A program made the position numbers and the translations under genes. Under the pieces are notes generated by a model, which searched no databases, had not been told where the DNA came from, and worked only from the letters and a program-made list of their open reading frames with translations. A DNA stretch of 64,000 nt from Pseudomonas faucium (GTDB lineage: Bacteria; Pseudomonadota; Gammaproteobacteria; Pseudomonadales; Pseudomonadaceae). The first letter of the stretch is position 1, and every line of letters begins with the position of its first letter. Location: NCBI RefSeq assembly GCF_021602585.1, contig NZ_BQIP01000001.1, positions 310,001 to 374,000 on the forward strand, read 5' to 3'. Positions 17,198-26,186 of this stretch are shown here, one piece after another.

Positions 17198-18261
17198 CAG
17201 GCACCTACCTTGCCCAACTTGGCCGGGTCCAGGTGCAGCAAACGGCATGCGTTTTCATAACGGATCTTGCGCATATCAGCCTCGGACAACTGCAGTCCGT
17301 GGGTCAAGTCGTGGCGGACCGCGTCGCTGCCACCAAAATTGCTGCCGTACAAAACATGGTCAGCACCAATGATGTCGACCAACGCCTGACGCATGGGTAC
17401 TTCATGCAGCTCCACGTCGAAGTAGAAGTTCTTCATGTATTCGAGCAGTGGTTTCTTGTTGTATTTGACGTCGAGGTTTTCGTTGGTCTTGGCCAGGCGA
17501 CCGAGCTGGTACGGCACATAACCACCACCGTGGGTGATGTAGACCTTGAGGTCCGGGAAGCGGTCCAGCACACCGCCGCAGATCAAGTTCCAGAAGCAAC
17601 GGGTTTCGTCGTACTGCATGCCGACGATCGCGGTGGTTTCGTAGCGGTCGTCGTTGGCGTTCTTGCCCCAGGTGACCGACTGGTTGTAGCCGTGCACGAA
17701 AATCGGCAAATCCAGGTCGCAAAGGGTGCGCCATACCACGTCGAGTTCCGGCGAATCGAATTCCAGGCCACCGAAGTTGGCGCCCCCCGCCACCAGGCCT
17801 TTGGCACCCAACTCTGTGCAGGCATAGCGAATTTCAGCAGCAGCCGCTTCCGGGACATTGAGGGGCGCATGGGCCCAGAACATCAGACGATCTGGCGCTG
17901 CGGAGCAATATTCAGCCAGGGTTCTGTTGACCGTACGGGCAAACGGCACGGCGAACTCTGCTTCGGTCCAGTACATGTAGCAATGCGAAGGGACAGAAAC
18001 CACCTGCAGGTTCTGCCCAGCGGCATTCATGCCCGCCAGGCGCACTTTCGGATCAGCCCAGCGAGAAAAATATTCTTCCAGCTTGGGGCCGTTGCCGGAG
18101 CGTACGGCGGCCTTACGTTCTGGCGATCCCAGACCAAGAATCCAATCCCCTACACGTAGCTTGATGTCACCGTCAGCGTGTTGCTCAAAAAACGGTCCCC
18201 AGTGAGGATGTTGGTTGTAGTAGCCCGGATGGGGAGCGTGAGCATGGAGATCGATAAGCAT
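17197..18261 (-). CDS. ditL: ACMSD-like amidohydrolase (probable decarboxylase or hydrolase)
   Basis: 354 residues from ATG 18261; the longer frame adds residues before MLIDLHAHAPH, which is the natural start of an ACMSD-type barrel. Metal ligands His6 and His8 are present, with a third His in FVHGYNQ and another in ITHGGG. The position normally held by a metal-binding Asp reads YGSNFGG, with Asn instead; the paralogue at 59639-60676 shares this change. The family includes decarboxylases of aromatic and ring-cleaved acids. First gene of the ditLMNOP run, with an operator-like palindrome 131 bp upstream. Confidence 0.8.
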   Translation of the reverse strand: MLIDLHAHAPHPGYYNQHPHWGPFFEQHADGDIKLRVGDWILGLGSPERKAAVRSGNGPKLEEYFSRWADPKVRLAGMNAAGQNLQVVSVPSHCYMYWTEAEFAVPFARTVNRTLAEYCSAAPDRLMFWAHAPLNVPEAAAAEIRYACTELGAKGLVAGGANFGGLEFDSPELDVVWRTLCDLDLPIFVHGYNQSVTWGKNANDDRYETTAIVGMQYDETRCFWNLICGGVLDRFPDLKVYITHGGGYVPYQLGRLAKTNENLDVKYNKKPLLEYMKNFYFDVELHEVPMRQALVDIIGADHVLYGSNFGGSDAVRHDLTHGLQLSEADMRKIRYENACRLLHLDPAKLGKVGA

Positions 18262-18391
18262 GTCTAGGTACCTCGAAGTTGGCACTTTTTGTTGGTTTGT
18301 TAGCTCGCTGCCTCCCCGTGACCAGACGCAAGCTGTCACGGAAAGGGTAAGCCGAAAGGCTCGCTGCTAGGACCAAAGATTAAATTTAAAT

Positions 18392-18416
18392 TGAGCAGAA
18401 ATCAAAATTCTGTTCA
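18392..18416. promoter_or_regulatory. 25-bp operator-like palindrome (site 3)
   Basis: TGAGCA-N13-TGTTCA in an AT-rich stretch 131 bp upstream of ditL, between ditL and the ditK terminator. Right half identical to the consensus. Confidence 0.6.
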
Positions 18417-18550
18417 ATTTATTTTTATACCGTACGAGAAGGCCCACGCTAGAGCCTTCGAGCCAAGTCGAGAACATCGAGAAGCGGCCAAAAAATGCAG
18501 TTCGAGGACTGAAATGCAGAATGCAGGAATGAAAATGGACGCATACAGAA

Positions 18551-18577
18551 ACGAAAAGCCCCCGAAAATCGGGGGCT
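18551..18577 (-). terminator. Rho-independent terminator after ditK
   Basis: Perfect 9-bp stem (AGCCCCCGA / TCGGGGGCT) with a 3-nt loop at 18557-18577; on the minus strand it is followed by TTTT. It separates ditK from the ditL promoter. Confidence 0.8.
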
Positions 18578-18606
18578 CTCATGCAAGAGAAGGGAGTTTT
18601 TAAGAT

Positions 18607-19338
18607 TTAGCGGCGAGTACGCGAGGTGGACCCCATGATCAGCGCACCAAGGAGCTTTTTCACCCGCACCGGGAACAAGCGACGACCCGCCGCCTCCGGC
18701 ACCAGTATTTCGCTCAGCACATAACGAATGATCATTTCGCAGATCAGTTCACGATCCAGACGTACCCCGAGGCGATCATCCCAATCGTCGAAAACGATTC
18801 CCAGACCATCCTGAAACCGCACGATCGAATCGTGGAAGATTCGGCGGAAAAAACCCAGCGCGTAGTCAGGAGCGACCACTAGCAAGCGACGCGCACGGCT
18901 TTGTTCGAGATAGTTGTCAAGATAGGCAAACAAGGCATTAAGACGCGCCTCTGGGTCATTGATATGGCCCAGCTCCCGCGACAGTGAGCTATGGAAACTT
19001 TCGCGTTTATGCCGAGAAAAGGTGTCCAGAAGGTCCTCTTGCGAGGCGAAGTAGCGATAAAATGTACCTCGCGAAACACCGGCGACCTGGCACACATCCA
19101 GGATCGAGATACGGTCTGCACCCGACATCAACACCACCTCTTCGGTGGCTTTCAAGATATTTGCAATGGTTTCTTCGGAACGCTTGTTGGGTTTGACCTT
19201 GGCAGCTGCGACTGCTTTAGGGCCGGTGCGTCGGTCCAGCGACTTACCCGCTTCTGCACCCGCGTCCAACGCCACATTTTTTTTCGTCTTAGGGGCTGGC
19301 GCGGGGGCTTCTGCTCTCTGGGATGCGTCTTTTGGCAT
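18607..19338 (-). CDS. ditK: TetR-family regulator with long basic N-terminal extension
   Basis: 243 residues. The TetR helix-turn-helix is at about residues 78-100 (ILDVCQVAGVSRGTFYRYF), unusually far from the N-terminus. The first ~55 residues are a low-complexity Ala/Lys/Pro tail that could add nonspecific DNA contact. The C-terminal ligand domain is of ordinary size. It is divergent from the CoA ligase gene, so it may control ditJ and itself. Whether it or DitR binds the repeated 25-bp palindromes is open. No strong ribosome binding site precedes ATG 19338. Confidence 0.82.
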   Translation of the reverse strand: MPKDASQRAEAPAPAPKTKKNVALDAGAEAGKSLDRRTGPKAVAAAKVKPNKRSEETIANILKATEEVVLMSGADRISILDVCQVAGVSRGTFYRYFASQEDLLDTFSRHKRESFHSSLSRELGHINDPEARLNALFAYLDNYLEQSRARRLLVVAPDYALGFFRRIFHDSIVRFQDGLGIVFDDWDDRLGVRLDRELICEMIIRYVLSEILVPEAAGRRLFPVRVKKLLGALIMGSTSRTRR

Positions 19339-19521
19339 GGATTGATGGGCTCATTGAGAGTAAAGATAATCAATACTAGCACGGAATTTGTGCACGAATA
19401 GCGTTTCATGTTCAACTTATCGCTAAAGACATTCAAAAAATTTCTAGTTAGAATCCAATTCTCCTATCAAAATAAAATCAGGCACACCAACGGCTAGTGG
19501 TACCTAAAACGGAGAAAATTC

Positions 19522-21153
19522 ATGGGCAGCAGCGGCAATCCAGACACCTGGGCAGTGGGAGAACGAGACACGGTCATCGAAGCGCTAGATCGTGCGGTAG
19601 CAAGGCATCCAGACAAAATCTTGCTGGATTTTAGCGGAGATCTATACACATACGCTCAGGTTGACTCACTCTCTACAAAAATGGCCAACGCCCTTGCCTG
19701 CCTCGGCGTCAAGGCGGGTGAAACCGTGCTGACCATGCTCGATAACAATATCGATGCGGTCACCACCTGGCTGGCGATCAACAAGCTCTGCGCCGTGAGT
19801 GTGCCGATCAATACCGCCCTTAAAGGGGAATTCCTGCGTCACCAAATCGCCGACACCGGCACTTCGGTAGTGATCTGCGAGTCCGCTTACCTGCCACGCG
19901 TTACCTCCCTGGCTGAACAGCTGCAGGACGTGCGCCATATCCTTTATCGGGGCACTCCCGAAGCCTTGACGGATTGTCGGATTCGCGTGGCACCACTGGA
20001 TGAATTCCGTGGCCATGACACCACCCCGCTCCGTACCAAACCGCAACCATCGGATCTTGCCTGCCTGATTTACACCTCAGGCACCACGGGTCCGTCCAAG
20101 GGATGCATGATCAGCTACAACTTCATGTGCAATCTCGCACGCCTGCAACTGCGTGCCGGCCCGGCCAACGCCAATGACGTCACCATCACGCCGTTGCCGT
20201 TGTTCCACATGAATGCACTTTGCGTGTCGATTATCGCCAGCATTCTGGTGGGAGCCCGCGCCGCGATTCTCCCGCGTTTTTCGGTTTCCAACTTCTGGCA
20301 GGAAGTAGAGCGCTCAGGTGCCACGATTGCCTCGATTCTTGGCGGTATGGGTGGCCTCCTTGCCCAGGCGCCGGACAATGACGCCATGTTGCGTTGTGTC
20401 GGGCAGATCCATACTGCCCGTGGCAATCCCTACACGGAAGAAACCAAGAAGATCTGGCGTGAGCGTTTCGGCACCAAGCTGGTGGGCGGCAACGGCTATG
20501 GCCTGACCGAAGCCTGCGTTATCACCTCGCTGGCCGCCGGTGAATACGCGGCGCCGGGCTCATCGGGCAAACGTATCCCGGACTTCGATGTACGCATTGT
20601 CGACGACCTCGATCAAGAAGTGGAGCCCAATAGCGCTGGCGAAATCGTCGTCCGTCCGCTGCGCCCGGACATCATGTTCCAGGGCTACTGGCGCCGGCCG
20701 GAAGATACCCAGAAATTGATGCGCAACATGTGGTTCCACACCGGAGATATTGGCAAGTTCGATGACGACGGGTTCTTCTATTTCGTGGATCGCAAGAAGG
20801 ATTACTTACGCCGCCGTGGTGAAAACATTTCCAGCTTTGAAATGGAAGCCGCATTCGCTGTTCACCCGGCACTGGCCGAAGTTGCGGTACATGCCGTGCC
20901 GTCGGACAAAGGCGAGGACGATGTGAAGGTCACGGCGGTTCTACATGAAGGAGCGACACTCGCGCCAGAGGAGTTGTTCCACTGGGCCACCGACTCGGTC
21001 CCCTACTATGCCCTGCCCCGCTATATCGAGTTTCGCAGCAGTTTGCCGAAGAACCCGCAGGGTCGGGTTTTGAAGTATCTGCTGCGCGATGAGGGTAAAA
21101 CCCGGACTACGTGGGATCTGGAAACAACCTCAATCGTAGTCTCCAAAAAATAA
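19522..21153 (+). CDS. ditJ: Acyl-CoA synthetase (AMP-binding enzyme)
   Basis: 543 residues of the adenylate-forming family. ATP-binding loop YTSGTTGPSKG (~residues 193-203), the second motif GYGLTEACVIT, WFHTGDIG, DRKKDYLRRRGENIS, and the catalytic Lys near the C-terminus in NPQGRVLKYLLRDE. It activates a carboxylic acid, probably the diterpenoid or a ring-cleaved acid, as a CoA thioester, the entry to the beta-oxidation block. GGAGA precedes the ATG. It is the only CoA ligase in the window and is divergent from ditK, with a terminator and a REP after it. Confidence 0.88.
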   Translation: MGSSGNPDTWAVGERDTVIEALDRAVARHPDKILLDFSGDLYTYAQVDSLSTKMANALACLGVKAGETVLTMLDNNIDAVTTWLAINKLCAVSVPINTALKGEFLRHQIADTGTSVVICESAYLPRVTSLAEQLQDVRHILYRGTPEALTDCRIRVAPLDEFRGHDTTPLRTKPQPSDLACLIYTSGTTGPSKGCMISYNFMCNLARLQLRAGPANANDVTITPLPLFHMNALCVSIIASILVGARAAILPRFSVSNFWQEVERSGATIASILGGMGGLLAQAPDNDAMLRCVGQIHTARGNPYTEETKKIWRERFGTKLVGGNGYGLTEACVITSLAAGEYAAPGSSGKRIPDFDVRIVDDLDQEVEPNSAGEIVVRPLRPDIMFQGYWRRPEDTQKLMRNMWFHTGDIGKFDDDGFFYFVDRKKDYLRRRGENISSFEMEAAFAVHPALAEVAVHAVPSDKGEDDVKVTAVLHEGATLAPEELFHWATDSVPYYALPRYIEFRSSLPKNPQGRVLKYLLRDEGKTRTTWDLETTSIVVSKK

Positions 21154-21172
21154 TCGGCCCGCCAACGAAACA

Positions 21173-21199
21173 AGCCCGCTGCAAGCGGGCTTTCTTATT
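21173..21199 (+). terminator. Rho-independent terminator after ditJ
   Basis: Perfect stem AGCCCGCT-GCA-AGCGGGCT followed by a T-rich run, 20 bp after the CoA ligase stop codon. Confidence 0.85.
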
Positions 21200-21229
21200 T
21201 CCTGGTGGAACACGTTATCCTTGAGTTCA

Positions 21230-21252
21230 TCGCGAGCAAGCTCGCTCCTACA
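21230..21252. repeat. Single Pseudomonas REP element
   Basis: TCGCGAGCAAGCTCGCTCC followed by TACA is the widespread Pseudomonas REP sequence, which can fold on itself (GCGAGC/GCTCGC). It lies between the convergent ends of ditJ and ditI. Confidence 0.8.
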
Positions 21253-21266
21253 TTGAACGGGGTGAA

Positions 21267-22067
21267 TCAATACTCGCGTACGGGAATGCCTTTCGGACGA
21301 GAGTTGTAACCTGGCAAGTGCAGGCCACCGTCAACATGAATGGTCTCGCCAGTGATAAAACGCGACATCTCTGATGCCAGGAACACCACCACCGGCCCAA
21401 TGTCCGCTTCGGGTTCACCGCAGCGACCCAACGGACGCATCGAAGCAGACATTTCCGCGAAACCTGGGTTTTCTGCAGCAAGCTTGTGGAACGTCGCCCC
21501 CATTGCGGTCGGCGCAATGGCATTGGTACGGATGTTGAACCGTCCCCACTCAGAGGCAGCGCTACGGGTCAGTCCGACAATCGCTGATTTCGCCGTGTTG
21601 TAGTCGCCATGCAGCCAGGCGCCGATCTCGATATCGATGGAGTAGAAGTTGATGATCTTGCCACCGCCACGCGCCTTCATATGCGGCAGCGCTGCTTTCA
21701 TCGCCCACCACGCGGCCCATACAGTGGAACCGAGGGTTTGCTCCAGCATTGCATCGGTTTTTTCTTCCAGGAGCACATTGGGTGTCGGGGCGAAGGCGTT
21801 GTTGACCAGGATATCCAGGCCACCAAATTGATCCACGGCCAATTGCACCGCCGCTTCGATGTCCGCCTTGTTGCACACGTCGGTCTTGATGAATACAGCC
21901 TTGCCACCCAGCGCTTTGAGTTCAGCGACAACGGCTTCTCCGCTGACCACGTCCAGTTCGGCAACCACCACGGCTGCACCTTCCTTGGCAAAGTTCAGCG
22001 CAATCCCGCGGCCAATGCCGCCTCCGGCGCCAGTGATCAACGCAACCTGTTCGTTTAACAGAGCCAT
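21267..22067 (-). CDS. ditI: Short-chain dehydrogenase/reductase
   Basis: 266 residues from ATG 22067 (AGGGG upstream; a GTG six bases earlier is less well placed). NAD(P) motif TGAGGGIGRGIALNFA, NNA-type motif LVNNAF, and catalytic YxxxK in HGDYNTAKSAIVG are all present. The acceptor could be a hydroxyl on the diterpenoid ring or the cis-dihydrodiol made by DitA. It shares an operator-bearing intergenic region with the divergent DUF2889 gene. Symbol by gene order. Confidence 0.85.
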   Translation of the reverse strand: MALLNEQVALITGAGGGIGRGIALNFAKEGAAVVVAELDVVSGEAVVAELKALGGKAVFIKTDVCNKADIEAAVQLAVDQFGGLDILVNNAFAPTPNVLLEEKTDAMLEQTLGSTVWAAWWAMKAALPHMKARGGGKIINFYSIDIEIGAWLHGDYNTAKSAIVGLTRSAASEWGRFNIRTNAIAPTAMGATFHKLAAENPGFAEMSASMRPLGRCGEPEADIGPVVVFLASEMSRFITGETIHVDGGLHLPGYNSRPKGIPVREY

Positions 22068-22092
22068 AACCACCCCTTTTTCTTGTTTTTAG

Positions 22093-22117
22093 TGAACATT
22101 ATTTAATATAGTGTTCA
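22093..22117. promoter_or_regulatory. 25-bp operator-like palindrome (site 4, best match)
   Basis: TGAACA-N13-TGTTCA, perfect in both halves, with outer symmetry extended in the centre. It lies 26 bp upstream of ditI and 52 bp upstream of the divergent DUF2889 gene, so it could control both. Confidence 0.75.
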
Positions 22118-22168
22118 AATATACCCGATTCTTACCGTCTGAACAGCACTGGAACAAGGATATTGAGG

Positions 22169-22909
22169 ATGAGTGTTTTCCGCCGTCGCGTAGAGATCAT
22201 TGCTACCCGTACCAGTGATGCGGGTGAAGTCCGCGCCGCTCTGGAAGACGACTTTCACCACTTCCGTGTATGGGTTCGCCATCGCGCAGGCGTGGTGAGT
22301 GCCATCGGCGGTGAAGCGCTGCGTTATCCTTTTTCCCTGTGTCCGCAGGCCTGTGATCAATTACAGCTGTTGCTTGGCATGGAGCTGGACCGTGTTGCCC
22401 ATTCAGTCACCCGGCAAACCGATGCCAGTCATCAATGCACTCACTTGCTCGACCTGGCGGGGCTCGCTATCGCTGCTGCCGAGCGCAACACCCGCCAGCG
22501 CCGCTATGACATTGAAGTGCGCCAGCGCATCCACAATCGCACACGTGCCACCTTGATCCGCGATCACGAAGAACTACTGAGCTGGGCGGTAAACGGCACA
22601 ATGCTCGAAGGGCCATTGCCCTACACCGGCATCAACCTTCGCGAAGGCATGGCGCGCTGGGCGTTGAGTACTCTCACGGAAGAAATGGCCGAAGCGGCGT
22701 TGCTACTTCGCCGTTGCACGCTGATCTCGATGGGACGCGCCTTTAATCTCGATGAGCAGGTTCATGCGATGGACACGGGTCTGTGCTACAGCCAACAATC
22801 CGAACGCGCCGAGCAGGCGCTTCGAATGAAAGGTTCGACCCTGGACTTCAGCGAAAAGCAACAGCAGCTGTGTGCCCAGGATCAGGAGTGGCTAAGGCTG
22901 CGCCATTAG
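22169..22909 (+). CDS. DUF2889-family protein, function unknown
   Basis: 246 residues from ATG 22169, with AAGGA about 8 bases upstream; a TTG two codons earlier is possible. The sequence matches what I know of DUF2889 proteins: DDFHHFRVWVRHRAGVV near the N-terminus, CPQACDQLQLLLGM, HQCTHLLDLAGLAIAAA and a His/Arg-rich middle. No signal peptide or membrane segment is seen. DUF2889 genes occur in clusters for steroid, terpenoid and aromatic degradation, but no activity is established to my knowledge. It is divergent from ditI across operator site 4 and convergent with ditA2. Confidence 0.75.
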   Translation: MSVFRRRVEIIATRTSDAGEVRAALEDDFHHFRVWVRHRAGVVSAIGGEALRYPFSLCPQACDQLQLLLGMELDRVAHSVTRQTDASHQCTHLLDLAGLAIAAAERNTRQRRYDIEVRQRIHNRTRATLIRDHEELLSWAVNGTMLEGPLPYTGINLREGMARWALSTLTEEMAEAALLLRRCTLISMGRAFNLDEQVHAMDTGLCYSQQSERAEQALRMKGSTLDFSEKQQQLCAQDQEWLRLRH

Positions 22910-22993
22910 TCGCGCTGCTGGTTGTTCAATAGCAGCGCGGCCAATGCCCGCAACGCACGGCGATCCGGGTTGGCCCCAGAGCGCCGATGCAAC

Positions 22994-23569
22994 CTAGAGA
23001 AAGACGGCCAGATTGGGTGTGCCGAGTACCGCCTGATCGAGGATGACCTCGCGTCGCGCCAACTTGAAACCGGCCTCACCGAGGCGCAGCACATCACGTC
23101 GCTCACCGCTGATGATATCGACATGGTGATCGTTGAAACGGCTACGGGTCAGCAGCAGGTAACTGGTCACCACAAACTCATCACTCTTGTCTGTCTCTTC
23201 GACAAACACGTTGGTCACCAGACGTCGGGTGCGCGAGGGAGGATCTTCGGCCCAGGCGCTTTTGCCGGACAAGCGCAAAACGCGCCCCATGATCGAACGG
23301 TAGTCATCGTGGTAGTGCTGAACACTGCGCACAATGGTGGTTCTCAGCTCGGACGCCAGGCGAGTCTGGCGCAGCGGTACGGTGTACACCAGATCGGTGT
23401 CCAGGCGTTCGGCCCATTCTTGCAGGCGAATCTGGTCGAGCAGTGTGGCCTCCTCGTAGAGAAAGGTGACCACATCGTTGTAAATCGGTGAGCCCACCGG
23501 CACTCGCTTGATGCCGACCGGGGAACCCGGCTGGATATCCTCCACACCGCGTTGTTGAACCTGAGCCAT
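22994..23569 (-). CDS. ditA2: Ring-hydroxylating dioxygenase beta subunit
   Basis: 191 residues, normal for the cystatin-like beta subunit (Ring_hydroxyl_B). Family features: EEATLLDQIRLQEWAERLDTD, YHDDYRSIMGRVLRL and NVFVEETDKSDEFVVTSYLL. The beta subunit is structural in the alpha3beta3 oxygenase. It lies 95 bp downstream of ditA1 with its own GAGGGA site. In BKME-9 DitA hydroxylates 7-oxodehydroabietic acid at carbons 11 and 12. The ferredoxin partner is not adjacent but about 9 kb away, as in BKME-9. Confidence 0.9.
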   Translation of the reverse strand: MAQVQQRGVEDIQPGSPVGIKRVPVGSPIYNDVVTFLYEEATLLDQIRLQEWAERLDTDLVYTVPLRQTRLASELRTTIVRSVQHYHDDYRSIMGRVLRLSGKSAWAEDPPSRTRRLVTNVFVEETDKSDEFVVTSYLLLTRSRFNDHHVDIISGERRDVLRLGEAGFKLARREVILDQAVLGTPNLAVFL

Positions 23570-23664
23570 GAGTCATTCCCTCACTTTTATTCTTGTACTT
23601 GTTAACGCTGTAACCGGCGACAGCGACCTATGAGGATCGCAGTCGAACCAGGCCCAACGGGCGC

Positions 23665-25065
23665 TTATTCTTCGTCCGGTGCGGTCATCAGCTCATGCCA
23701 GTACAACCACCAGTGCCACTGGGTATCGTCCTTGGTGAAGCCTTCATTGACGATGCCGGGGCCAGGCCAGCCTTCAGGTGCGCCGGTTTCAAAACAGGCC
23801 TGGTACTTGAGCGTGCTCTTGCGACCCATCGCACCTTTGGCGGCCAAGGTCATGTGCGGCCAGGTATCGGAGTCATCCTGCTCCACCATGCCCGACGTGC
23901 CGAACAGCTGGATGGTTTGCTTGAGCATCTTGTCGCGCAACTCTGGCGATGCGTCTTTCTCGGCAAATACCCAGTTGACGAACTCCAGCTTGTCTGGACC
24001 CCGCGGCACATAAGCGTGCATGGTCATCGAGCCGACTACGCTGCCGTCTGGCTGCGGAATGTAGACAAAGCCAAACAGAATGTTCGGGAACATCCCGCCG
24101 ACTTGTGGCGGCATGCTGGTCAGTACTTGCAACTGATCTTCCGACAGGTTGCGCGCCAGTTGATCAATCATGTCAGCAGTCATACCCGCCGGCGGCAACG
24201 CCTCAAGCTTCTGCTGAACAGTCAGTTCTGCCGGGTCGAGGCCTGTCAGGCGCTTGATCTTACGGGCCAGGTCGATGCAGCGAAGCGCATGGCCGTGGGG
24301 TGAGCTGATTTCGACGCCGATCATTTCCGGGCTGAGGTCGGCCGTTTCGCCCTCGCCTTTCTTGGCGTAGTTGCCCACTTCGCCCAACCAGCGGTGCAAG
24401 GTCAATGTGTGGAATCCGTCGGCCGCCGACTGCTCGCCAGCGGTTTTCCAGTTGGCATTGACGATAAAGCGTTGCGGTGGGCCGAGCACTTCCATGCCTT
24501 TGTCGGAGCGACAGAACAGCATGTCGTAATACCACTTGGCATCACCCAGGAACTCCTCAAACGACGGCCCCTCAATGTTCCAGGTGGCAAACACAAGCCC
24601 GCCATAGAGCGTCACCCGCGCCTTTTTCAGGCCGAGCTCTTCTTTGGGCAGCATTTTGCCGTGCATGCATTCGCGTTCGACGGGCGAGCCGATAAAGTCG
24701 CCATTGGGGCGGAAAGCCCAGCCGTGATAGATGCATTTGTGGATTTGCGTATTACCGCAGTCGGCGGTGCTGATGCGCATGCCACGGTGCGGGCACACGT
24801 TAAGGGTGACGAAAACCTCACCTTGCTTGCCACGGGCAACAATGACCGAGTCCGAGCCCATGTCACGAACAACGAAATCGCCGGAGTTCGGGATTTCCGA
24901 CTCGTGCCCCAGGAACACCCAGATCTTGCCGAAGATTTTTTCCATCTCTAGTTCGTAGATTTCGCGGTCCGACAACACGCGCATCTGCACTTCACGGCTG
25001 GAGGTATAAATGAGATCTGAAACTTTGGTTCCATCAGACAATACGGGGCTTGTTCTTGTTAGCAT
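23665..25065 (-). CDS. ditA1: Ring-hydroxylating (Rieske) dioxygenase alpha subunit
   Basis: 466 residues. The Rieske 2Fe-2S ligands are Cys91, His93, Cys111 and His114 (CPHRGM and CIYHGW). Mononuclear iron ligands are His219 and His224 in DGFHTLTLHRW, with the bridging Asp216 present. The preceding NANWKTAGEQ is typical. It is the catalytic component adding O2 to the aromatic ring of the abietane. ATG 25065 has AGGAGG in the ideal place. An operator-like palindrome lies 48 bp upstream. No reductase gene is adjacent; the reductase at 36036-37271 is the best candidate. Confidence 0.93.
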   Translation of the reverse strand: MLTRTSPVLSDGTKVSDLIYTSSREVQMRVLSDREIYELEMEKIFGKIWVFLGHESEIPNSGDFVVRDMGSDSVIVARGKQGEVFVTLNVCPHRGMRISTADCGNTQIHKCIYHGWAFRPNGDFIGSPVERECMHGKMLPKEELGLKKARVTLYGGLVFATWNIEGPSFEEFLGDAKWYYDMLFCRSDKGMEVLGPPQRFIVNANWKTAGEQSAADGFHTLTLHRWLGEVGNYAKKGEGETADLSPEMIGVEISSPHGHALRCIDLARKIKRLTGLDPAELTVQQKLEALPPAGMTADMIDQLARNLSEDQLQVLTSMPPQVGGMFPNILFGFVYIPQPDGSVVGSMTMHAYVPRGPDKLEFVNWVFAEKDASPELRDKMLKQTIQLFGTSGMVEQDDSDTWPHMTLAAKGAMGRKSTLKYQACFETGAPEGWPGPGIVNEGFTKDDTQWHWWLYWHELMTAPDEE

Positions 25066-25112
25066 GATTGCCTCCTGATCAGAGCGTCACAACGGTAGTC
25101 GCGACGAAATAT

Positions 25113-25137
25113 AAGACACTTTTCCCATTTGTGTACA
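25113..25137. promoter_or_regulatory. 25-bp operator-like palindrome (site 5)
   Basis: AAGACA-N13-TGTACA, 48 bp upstream of ditA1 in the ditH-ditA1 gap. ditA1 is known to be abietane-inducible in BKME-9, which fits a regulatory site here. Confidence 0.6.
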
Positions 25138-25187
25138 TAGAATTCACTTCGAGATGTAAGCAAATCCTTCGGACATGCGCACGGCCA

Positions 25188-26186
25188 TCAGCCCTTAACA
25201 GGTGCCGTGCCGACTTGAGTGCGCAGTACACCGATGCCATCGATCTCCAGCTCAACCACATCGCCGGGTTTCAAGTAGCGCAGCTGTTCCAGTCCGCAGC
25301 CGTTACCCACAGTGCCTGAGCCCAGGAATTCACCGGGATACAAGGTTTCCGAACGGGAAACATGGGCAATGACGTCTTCAAAGCTCCAGCGCATGTCACG
25401 GGTATTACCGCGCCCCCACTCTTCACCGTTGACCCGAGCAATCATGTTCAGGTCATAGGGATCACCCAACTCATCAGCGGTGACCAGGCAAGGGCCCATG
25501 ATGTTGGCCGTATCGAAGTCCTTGCTCTTGGCCGGGCCAAGCATGCCGGGCATTTCCAGTGCCTGGGCGTCGCGGGCACTCATGTCGTTGAAGATGGTGT
25601 AACCGACGATATGCGCACGGGCAGCTTCTCGGCTGATGTCCTTGCCACGCTTGCCGATGTAGCAGCCGAACTCCAGTTCAAAGTCCATCGCACGACTGAA
25701 ACTCGGCCACTGGAACTCATCGTCGATGCCAATCACGGCAAAACGGTTGCCCTTGTAGTAGATGGGCTGCTTGTTGAAGGTCTCGATCACCCGGTCGTCG
25801 GCGCGAGTGTTCATCGCCTTCAAGGTGGCTTCCGGATCTTCGGTGCGCAACGCACGAGCACGACGGGCCGCCGCGAAGCTTTGGCGCAAGTGAAGTTCGA
25901 AGCAGGAGCAGTCGCGCATTTGCGGCGGGGGCTGAATCGGCGCTCGCAGTTTCACACTGGAACGCTCCAGCACTGCCGCCGATGGCGCCTTGGCCACCAG
26001 AGAACGCGCCAGTTCCAGCGCCGGTTCACCTGCTTCCACCAGGGCCAGAATGCTGCTCAAAGCCACACTGTCACGACTTTCCAGCAAGCGATACGCACTC
26101 TGCAGGTCCAGCACTTGCTGATCCTTATTCAACAACGCACCCGCGCGATCAAAACCGTCGGAGTCGGTGTAGGTCACCAGTCTCAT
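25188..26186 (-). CDS. ditH: Fumarylacetoacetate hydrolase-family protein
   Basis: 332 residues, a longer FAH-family member. Features: CSCFELHLRQSFAAARRAR in the N-terminal part, then the catalytic domain with MDFELEFGCYIGKRGKDIS, YTIFNDMSARDAQ, and GTVGNGCGLEQLRYL near the C-terminus. The acidic metal ligands of the FAH fold (ELEFG) are present. Its ATG overlaps the ditG stop (ATGA). A C-C hydrolase or isomerase/decarboxylase acting after ring cleavage is the natural role; substrate unproven. Confidence 0.85.
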   Translation of the reverse strand: MRLVTYTDSDGFDRAGALLNKDQQVLDLQSAYRLLESRDSVALSSILALVEAGEPALELARSLVAKAPSAAVLERSSVKLRAPIQPPPQMRDCSCFELHLRQSFAAARRARALRTEDPEATLKAMNTRADDRVIETFNKQPIYYKGNRFAVIGIDDEFQWPSFSRAMDFELEFGCYIGKRGKDISREAARAHIVGYTIFNDMSARDAQALEMPGMLGPAKSKDFDTANIMGPCLVTADELGDPYDLNMIARVNGEEWGRGNTRDMRWSFEDVIAHVSRSETLYPGEFLGSGTVGNGCGLEQLRYLKPGDVVELEIDGIGVLRTQVGTAPVKG

